Source of the DNA: Sipunculus nudus
Lineage: Eukaryota > Annelida > Sipuncula > Golfingiida > Sipunculidae
Reading direction: 5' to 3'
DNA: 64,000 bases
Assembly: GCA_026874595.1 (NCBI GenBank)
Contig: CM049313.1
Location: 48,411,659 to 48,475,658, forward strand
Made by a program: the position numbers and the translations under genes. The notes under the pieces were generated by a model. That model worked only from the letters and a program-made list of their open reading frames with translations. It had not been told where the DNA came from and did not search any database. Shown in pieces: positions 58,201 to 64,000 of this stretch (position 1 is the stretch's first letter; the number at the start of each line of letters is the position of its first letter).

Positions 58201-61200
58201 CAACAACAGGACGGACGTACTGCTGGGGTACAAACTACAGTGGGAGTACCTGGACAGCAGAGTAAGGAACTGCACTATAGTTGCCGTCTGTAAATCAGTT
58301 TTCTTGGATATCCGAATCGTGATCAACATTTTAACCAACATCCTCTTGACCACCATTATCACACCAAAATCACTTCCAACATCATCCTCATCATCACCGT
58401 CATCACCCCTACCTACATCACCATCATTAACACAAACGTCACTTCCAATATCATCATCTCCTACAACAGCACTTCCAAGATCACCGTCATCTACTCAACT
58501 TTACTTCCAACATCACCGTCAACTACTCCAACATCACTTCCAACATAACCATCATCTATTCCAACATTACTCCCAACAACACCATCATCTTCGCTAACAT
58601 CACTTTCAACATCAGCATCACAATCACCATTTCAAACACCACAATCATTAACACTAACATCACTTCCAACATCACCATCATCTGATCAAACAGCACTTCC
58701 AACGTCACCCTTCAACATCACTGTTATCTACTCCAACATTACTTCAAACATCATCATCATCATCTCCAATATCACTTCCAACATCAACCTTCATCATCTC
58801 CAATATCACTTCCAACATCAACGTCATCATCTCCAATATCACTTCCAACATCAACGTCATCTACTCCAATATTACTTCCAACATCACCGTCATCAACACT
58901 AACATTTCTTCCATCATCACCGTCATCAACACCAACATGGCTTCCATCATCACCATCATCATCACCAACATCACTTCTAACATCACCAACAGCAGCATCA
59001 TCATATTCATCTTAGGCATCACCATTATCACCCCCAAATTATCTCTAGTATCACCACCATCCCTCTGTGAGCCTCATGGCCATCACTATCAGAGATATGA
59101 TCGTCTCCTTCATCACCATCACCATCATACTCAACATTATCTGGAGCATCATCATCATCACCACCACCAACATCATCTCTAGCATCAACATCACATCATC
59201 ATCTACTTCCTCGTCAATCCAACCAACATCAGCTCAATCAATTTCATAATCACTGACGTCACAAACAACTTTACAGTACTAAAAACGACGCGATGTGTGA
59301 GGTGATCTTCAATATCTGCCATCGTGTGCGTAAGCGACCCGATGGAATCGATATTTTGATACACGAGCATAATCATGCATTAAGACGCGGCCTTACATGA
59401 AAAGAACAAATGGCGAGAAAATGTCTTTTGAAGTGACCATCCTAGAGCTTCTTGATTTCTCTGCGAAGAAAAATAATCAATTTTCTCACTCTAATGTGAC
59501 TGTTTTGATGTCTCGATATGAGAGTGAGGGGGCTTGAGTACTTTTAGAAGCTAACGCCGCCGAGTAAACTCAGTAAACTGAATCTTTAATTCGTGAATAC
59601 CTTTGATGTGACAATCTACCCAGAGACTCGATGGTGTATTATTGTTCTACCCAATATGTTCTTGTATCCGCTGCGGCATAAAATAAACCATTGAGGTTTT
59701 ATGGCAAGGCACGAGTGTTAAGGGTTTGTCTGTTTTCCTTTCTCGGGAGGATGGTGTATGCACATAATGGTATCGATGAAATATTAACCGCCATTAAGAT
59801 AATTAATGTTTCATGCATTCGATTTGTACCTATTAGAGGTAACTGGGTTTGGAACTCAAACTTTATTAAGAAATCCAGCTCCGCTGCGCTGCTAAACACT
59901 TCAGATCGGTCCTATTGAAATGAAAATCCGTCATCATGTTTCATCAAGTAACAAATATTGACCCTCACCCATGATGGTTGTTTTCATTATTATTCCAGAG
60001 CAGAACCATCTGTCGTTTATTTCCGAACTTTTTCGGTCAAGAAACACAACATAAACAAGATTTATGATTTTGTACTTTCTTTGACCTTTCACGTTTGATT
60101 TTTTTTTATCGGTAACATGACTCCATTGAACAGTCTGACAAGTAGACGTGCTTTGCGTTGAAGTGGTTGTTTAGGAATATACTGGCGAGACAGCTTTGTG
60201 ATAGAGCAAATATTCTGGTTCAAAATGGTTTATTGATCAACGCTGGGGTTCACTGTATTAATACAAATAAGAGAAACTCATAAAACTAATGTGTCGGCCA
60301 CACACGTGCCAAGTCGTTCAATTGATTAATGAGAATTATAGTTTTAAATTTTATATTTTTAAAAGGTCCATTATGTGCAAATTTCCTATTTTAACCTTTG
60401 TGTTGCGGACAGCACATTATGGTTGACAAACACACACACGCACACATTAAAATATCAAAACGCCTATTAAGACAGAGCTTTGACATTCAGCCCCACCCAC
60501 CCACACAGAGCACTTCTAGCCCCCTGACAGCCCGCCCTGCATGTTGGGAGGTTCTGCCCCTGCATGCGCACACCTGTCAAAATCGATTGGCTGAATTGCA
60601 CATCTGGCTGCTTAACATCACACACACCCCCACCCCCCCCCCCCCCCCCCCAACGCTTTTTTAAACCTGTGTTATTATTGTCTCTATTTCAGTGTAACCC
60701 GGGACTGAGTGCTGCCCTACTGGTTTCATTGATGTCGAGTGCTCCGACCAAGTTGATGATATTGGGAGAGACGTGCTCTCACGCCACAGTATCTATAGCT
60801 CAGATGTCTCACTACTTCAACCTGATGCAGGTAAGTTAATAACAGTCTCTCCAGGTATTAGTAGATCCGAAATAATTTGACCTTCGCTCGTTGGTGGAAT
60901 TATTATGATTTTCTCGCCGTTGGATTTTTTACCTGTAAGCAACTTTATTTAAAATGTTGTGGATGGATTTCGATGAAATTCTGTGAATGCTTATAGAAAA
61001 AACATGAAACCGTTCAATGACATAAAATTAGCCTCCTTTATGTTTGTAGCAGAACTTACCTGTGATTTAAGTAGTTCGTGAACCGTGACACATATTTCTC
61101 TCCTCTTGTATTAACATACTTCTTGCTCTTACGTACCACACACCCACGTTTGACAAATATTCTCGAAATAAAGTGGATCAAGTGGTCTGGAATGTTGTTG

Positions 61201-62888
61201 GAGGTATTTACCATTGCAGAGATCAAAATTTTGCAGAATTAAAAATGCAATACGAGTACTTATGAAAAAAAAAATCCATCGGCAGAATTTAAAATTTCCA
61301 TCGCTACTGGTAGAGTTTCATTTTCTACCAGTAGCGATGAGAATTATGACTGCTAATCCTATCAAACCTCTCATATAAAGATATGTTGATATCCTAAGAA
61401 CGCAATACCCATTTTGTTTATTGTAAACAGATAAAATACTATACAAGGCAGTCCGTTTGTTGATAAAATAACTTATTGACAGGTAACGTATTTATAAGAT
61501 CGTAAACCAAGATTTGAAAGTGTCATGAAGGTAGTGATCTAGTCGAGTCCACATCGTCCGTGTCCGAGTGCAAGTCCGAGTCAAGTCCAAGTCCATATCC
61601 TTGAGTTTCGAATCCAGATACATATTCTTCAAATCAGAGTCATATGAAACCCGAGTCCGAGTCCAATACGAATATCCTCGCAAAGCAGTTCGAAAACTCG
61701 AAATTTCAGTTTATCATGTACACTTTAAGATAGTTCACATATGCTTTTATTATAATGGTTTATTACATTTATAGCTTCTGATGCCGAGCAAAGCTTGGTA
61801 TATATACCGTTTTTATGGTGTAATGTACTGATAGAAGTTCACACATAATCTTCAGTCATTATTATATGTGGCAGAGTTTTTATTCAGTTGGAATCAAGAA
61901 CGACTTGGCCTGATTTCTCGAGTCCTTACTGTTACGGGGTGACATAAAATCAGACCGAACTGTCTCGCTAGCGAAGCTTGCTTTGCTAGCGAAAAGGTTG
62001 GTACCCCGGACTTATGCGCCACCCACATTGGTTCGAATCCGGGATCGGCCCAGTATTTTCCCCTGAACAATTTGTCTTCGTAACAAAATGGGGGCTCGTC
62101 CAACGTGACGGTAAACTTTGTGGCCCAGGGAATAAGCTCACCAAAGTGTGACTCCTGGATAATTAGTCTTGTTCTGATAGCAGAATGTCTTAAGAGGGGG
62201 TGTGTTACGGGGTGACATAAAAGCGGACCGAACTGCTAGTGAGGCGGTTGGTACGCCGGACTTGTGCGCCACCCACATATGTTCGAATCCGGGATCGGCC
62301 CAATATTTTCCCCTGAACTATTTGTCTTCGTAACACTTACCTTCGAGTCCGAGTACAAGTCCCAGTCCAGGACCTTCGAGTCTATGTCCCTAAAATAGTG
62401 GACTGTTTGAAGGTACCTGATCTTAAATTCTGATCTAACATGTGCAAGTCTTCAAACAAAATGTTCATCCCCTCTGGAAATTGTGATTTCCACTGGGAAA
62501 ATTTGGCTGTTGGATACTCTTAAAAATTTAAGGGTCCGTAGTGTGAGCCATCTTGCTCATGAGTACTTCGTTTATTTTATGATATTGATTCCTGGCAAAG
62601 CAATCGATAATGAATTTGGTCTACCTCTATCTATCGATATCGATACAACGATATACAATGCCCGAAATCGTAAAATGTAAAACCAGTGGAAATATCACAT
62701 AGATTAGTCTTTGACAGGTTACACCGACGTCGAATTCCCCGGAGCTTGCAAATCGGAAGAAATTCAAATCCTTGTTTCGTCCGAATCTGGTGTACCACAA
62801 GAGTTTATATCCCATCGCCTGGATCTGTCGTTACTTCCGCTGGCGTCACGTGGCTGTGGTCAGACAAAACATCGGATACTTTACATCG
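54985..62888 (+). CDS. GABA-B-type receptor (class C GPCR), 5' four coding exons, continues past the window
   Basis: Exons 54985-55111, 58128-58261, 60693-60830 and 62718-62888 join in phase to 190 codons. An N-terminal signal peptide (LLMFLALLHAVQSICS) is followed by the start of a Venus-flytrap ligand-binding domain: PITLGGLIG, AGLVPAMELAIQDINN, WEYLDSRCNPG, LMILGETCSHAT, YFNLMQ then VTPTSNSPELANRKKF, and RHVAVVRQN. The DSxCNPG and later TCS cysteines correspond to the first disulfide of GABA-B receptors, and the serine after the second cysteine sits where GABAB1 contacts ligand. These receptors are plasma-membrane heterodimers signalling through Gi/o. Subunit type (1, 2 or an invertebrate orphan) cannot be fixed. 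Lobe 2, the seven-helix region and the coiled coil should lie to the right. Confidence 0.85.
55126..55455. mobile_element. hAT-like MITE with 8-bp target duplication, in intron 1
   Basis: The ends CAGTGGCGTCAAT (left) and ATTGACGCCCCTG (right) are inverted repeats. The flanks are ACAGGTGT (55118-55125) and ACAGGTAT (55456-55463), 7 of 8 identical, the duplication length of hAT elements. The 330-bp body holds a (TA)n tract and poly-G and poly-C blocks and has no coding capacity. It begins 14 bases after the end of receptor exon 1. Confidence 0.78.
55464..58127. other. Remainder of receptor intron 1
   Basis: It holds poly-G/C-rich nested hAT-like ends (56910-57180), a TCAAGC-rich ordinary sequence and no other recognised exon. 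GC-richer open frames near 56344-56630 show no family motif. Confidence 0.5.
56970..57175. mobile_element. hAT-like MITE, nested
   Basis: The left end CAGGGGCGGATCCAGGATTT is mirrored by CTGGATCCGCTTCTG at the right. The 206-bp body is mostly G-rich and C-rich runs around GTCCAACCC and GGTCTGGACCC. It appears to sit within the end of another such element, because GGCTACG precedes it and CCACGCCC follows it. Confidence 0.6.
58128..58261 (+). CDS. GABA-B-like receptor, coding exon 2
   Basis: It follows tattgtcag and ends before gtaagg. Codons after the split glycine read IKSEDNGWSGAGLVPAMELA, then IQDINNRTDVLLGYKLQWEY and LDSR. This is the first helix and strand pair of the Venus-flytrap lobe 1; NRT is a possible glycosylation site. 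Confidence 0.85.
58360..59245 (+). repeat. ATC/ACC triplet-based minisatellite, about 0.9 kb, in intron 2
   Basis: The tract is built from CATCA, CATCACTTCCAACATCACC, TCATCTACTCCAAC and similar blocks. G is almost absent on the plus strand. The frames rich in histidine, serine-proline-threonine or isoleucine that it generates are artefacts of the repeat. It starts about 100 bases after receptor exon 2. Confidence 0.9.
59246..60692. other. Remainder of receptor intron 2
   Basis: No further exon was recognised. A C-rich run (CACACCCCCACCCC to about 60650) lies just upstream of the exon 3 acceptor. Confidence 0.5.
60693..60830 (+). CDS. GABA-B-like receptor, coding exon 3
   Basis: Forty-six codons, phase 0, between tctatttcag and gtaagt. 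It encodes CNPGLSAALLVSLM, APTKLMILGETCSHAT and YFNLMQ. It carries both cysteines of the expected first disulfide and the ligand-side serine. Confidence 0.88.
61550..61680. repeat. GAGTCC/AAGTCC hexamer-type degenerate repeat
   Basis: CGAGTCC, CAAGTCCGAGTCAAGTCC and ACCCGAGTCCGAGTCC recur irregularly. The patch resumes at 62341-62400 on the far side of the TRIM element, and a similar one is at 33525-33625. Confidence 0.65.
61930..62085 (+). repeat. Left LTR of the TRIM element, with 13-bp-arm hairpin insertion
   Basis: It carries the B-box-like GGTTCGAATCC at 62030-62040. Relative to the right LTR it has about 23 extra bases forming TCGCTAGCGAAGC, TT, GCTTTGCTAGCGA: inverted arms with one mismatch, placed where the other LTR has its A-box-like sequence. 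Confidence 0.85.
62089..62101 (+). promoter_or_regulatory. Primer-binding site (tRNA-Pro type) of the TRIM element
   Basis: TGGGGGCTCGTCC is complementary to the CCA-bearing 3' end of tRNA-Pro, as in several retroviruses and retrotransposons. Its position just inside the left LTR is diagnostic. The match stops after 13 bases. Confidence 0.8.
62192..62202 (+). promoter_or_regulatory. Polypurine tract of the TRIM element
   Basis: AAGAGGGGGTG abuts the right LTR, the place where plus-strand DNA synthesis is primed. It is purine throughout except for one T. Confidence 0.75.
62203..62335 (+). repeat. Right LTR of the TRIM element, with tRNA-like Pol III boxes
   Basis: An A-box-like TAGTGAGGCGG (62237-62247) is followed 34 bases later by the B box GTTCGAATCC (62281-62290), with GTACGCCGGACTTGTGCGCC between. 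This matches the head of a tRNA-derived SINE. Confidence 0.8.
62718..62888 (+). CDS. GABA-B-like receptor, coding exon 4
   Basis: Fifty-seven codons, phase 0, between tttgacag and gtaaga. It encodes VTPTSNSPELANRKKFKSLF, then WICRYFRWRHVAVVRQNIGY. The first part aligns base-free with the conserved S-S-P-x-L-(S/A)-N-R segment of GABA-B receptors, and WRHVAVV is the next lobe strand. The usual downstream sequence is not found before 64000. Confidence 0.85.
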
Positions 62889-64000
62889 GTAAGATTGAAG
62901 AATATATCATTTTCACAACACTGTTGGAAAATAAGGTATCAGGTCAAGTCAACGAATCTATTTATCTCATGCCCCATGATCACCACTATTTTTATAAAAT
63001 ATGATGCTTGTATGTTTATTGTTGACACTCAATACGCGCTAACTAGCCAGAGCAAAATTAAAATTTTAACAACATATACAATTAAGCGGTCTTTGACAAA
63101 AAAACTTGACTGGTCTGTGTATTTTTCCTGTACTGTCGCCACCAACGGCTGAAGGAGGTCAAACATTGATTGGTCTGATTTTGACCGACCGTGTCCCTGG
63201 CAAGGTTATCGATGGGTTTCATTAAAATGTAAAAGGGAGGGGGGGGGGGGGTTGAAATGAAAATAGATGTTTTATTTTACTGATCTCTGAGAGCCTTTTC
63301 TTCAGTTTATTCTTACCACTTCAGTTATATAATTATATGGTGTAGATAAATTGGTGACTTGCAGGTCTGATACACGGTAAAGTCAGAGCATACGATCATA
63401 AGAATATGTTATTAAGTAACCTCAAAAGTGTGTTTAGCAACTCACGGATGACGTTATGATATCCTTAAATGGAAGGAAGACTGAAGCATAATTCCAAGGT
63501 TCTACATATATCTATTTTGTGCTTTCCCCAAAGGCAGTGAATCCTGTAGATCTGCCCTCAATGAAATAATCTAAATGTTTGAGAGCTGTGAATATAAAAC
63601 TCTTGGAAGGTCGGATCTCAGGGTTTTTTTTGCATTATGCGGCTTGTGCTATATGCTTGATCTTTTGTTCATTGTTTAATAAACTGGATGACTGGTGGAG
63701 CTGAGTACACAAGTACCGACTTCGAGGGATCATTACCGAGTCAATACTGAACCTCCGCCCCACAAATAAAATTTCTTCTTTCGAGAAGTCCTCTCAAGAA
63801 AATAAAATAATTCAGTGTTGAAAAAAAATTGTTTAATTATGATGTCTTTAAACCTGTTTTTTATCATGAGTGGCCTGACTATTTTGAATTTTAATCGAAA
63901 ACTGATTTATGAAAATTTATACTTGAAAGAACAAACCTTTTTGGCCAAAGATTCTCACTGAGGTTTTCTTTATTTTAAATGAATCTTTGCTGGTTTTAGT
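62889..64000. other. Start of receptor intron 4, no further exon recognised
   Basis: Poly-G at about 63238-63251; otherwise AT-rich. A frame after cccaaag at 63533 (AVNPVDLPSMK) is short and unsupported. Confidence 0.45.

Larger units (their letters stand above)
61930..62335 (+). mobile_element. TRIM-type miniature LTR retrotransposon with tRNA-like LTRs, complete, 406 bp
   Basis: Two direct repeats, 61930-62085 (156 bp) and 62203-62335 (133 bp), both start TGTTACGGGGTGACATAAAA and end TTTGTCTTCGTAACA. The 117-bp interior opens, three bases after the left LTR, with TGGGGGCTCGTCC, the primer-binding site complementary to tRNA-Pro. It closes with the purine tract AAGAGGGGGTG directly before the right LTR. 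The flanks are CTTAC at 61925-61929 and CTTAC at 62336-62340, a perfect 5-bp duplication. No protein is encoded, so enzymes must come from another element. It lies in receptor intron 3. Confidence 0.88.

Noticed and set aside
58103-58597. 164-codon open frame rich in serine, proline and histidine
   Set aside because: It starts in the real receptor exon 2 frame but reads through the gtaagg donor into the ATC/ACC minisatellite. The match of exon 3 to the GABA-B family shows the frame is spliced at 58261.
63533-63580. Possible receptor exon 5 after cccaaag
   Set aside because: Only about 11 codons before a stop, with no similarity to the expected Venus-flytrap continuation.

Overview
The window looks like nuclear DNA of a marine invertebrate, most likely a lophotrochozoan such as a mollusc. 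This is inferred from spliced metazoan genes with GT-AG introns, an AT-rich background, very long intergenic stretches, many long poly-G/poly-C and (TA)n tracts, GACGGAC-type interspersed repeats and a broad mix of degraded transposable elements. Nothing bacterial is present. No species call is possible from the sequence alone.

Three protein genes can be supported. (1) The last coding exon of a DNA-repair scaffold, XRCC1, lies on + at 357-467; the rest of the gene is outside the left edge. (2) A complete seven-coding-exon gene on -, 15143 down to 6071, encodes a 299-residue Cut8/STS1-family protein (tethering factor for nuclear proteasomes). It is tail-to-tail with XRCC1. Its promoter side carries two inverted CCAAT boxes and an E2F-like site. 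(3) The 5' part of a GABA-B-type class C GPCR lies on +: four exons at 54985-55111, 58128-58261, 60693-60830 and 62718-62888 cover the signal peptide and the first lobe of the ligand-binding domain. The gene runs off the right edge.

Between 15.4 kb and 54.9 kb I find no host gene. That stretch and the introns are a repeat archive. It includes a Penelope-like retroelement relic (about 31.8-33.3 kb) flanked by inverted copies of a hammerhead-like terminal sequence. A 649-bp solo LTR at 34119-34767 has a 4-bp target duplication, and a truncated relative lies at 19798. Two LINE reverse-transcriptase relics are present (40.0-40.5 kb and 52.4-52.55 kb). A tRNA-derived SINE with target duplication sits inside a degenerate roughly 140-bp tandem array (22.7-24.2 kb). 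A PIF/Harbinger-like MITE (51832-52167) and hAT-like MITEs are also visible, one of them with an 8-bp target duplication 14 bases past the first splice site of the receptor gene.

The most unusual object is a 406-bp LTR-PBS-PPT-LTR miniature element (61930-62335) in the third receptor intron. It has a perfect 5-bp target duplication, and each of its short LTRs carries a tRNA-like Pol III promoter. It is a TRIM-type element that combines the hallmarks of an LTR retrotransposon and a SINE.
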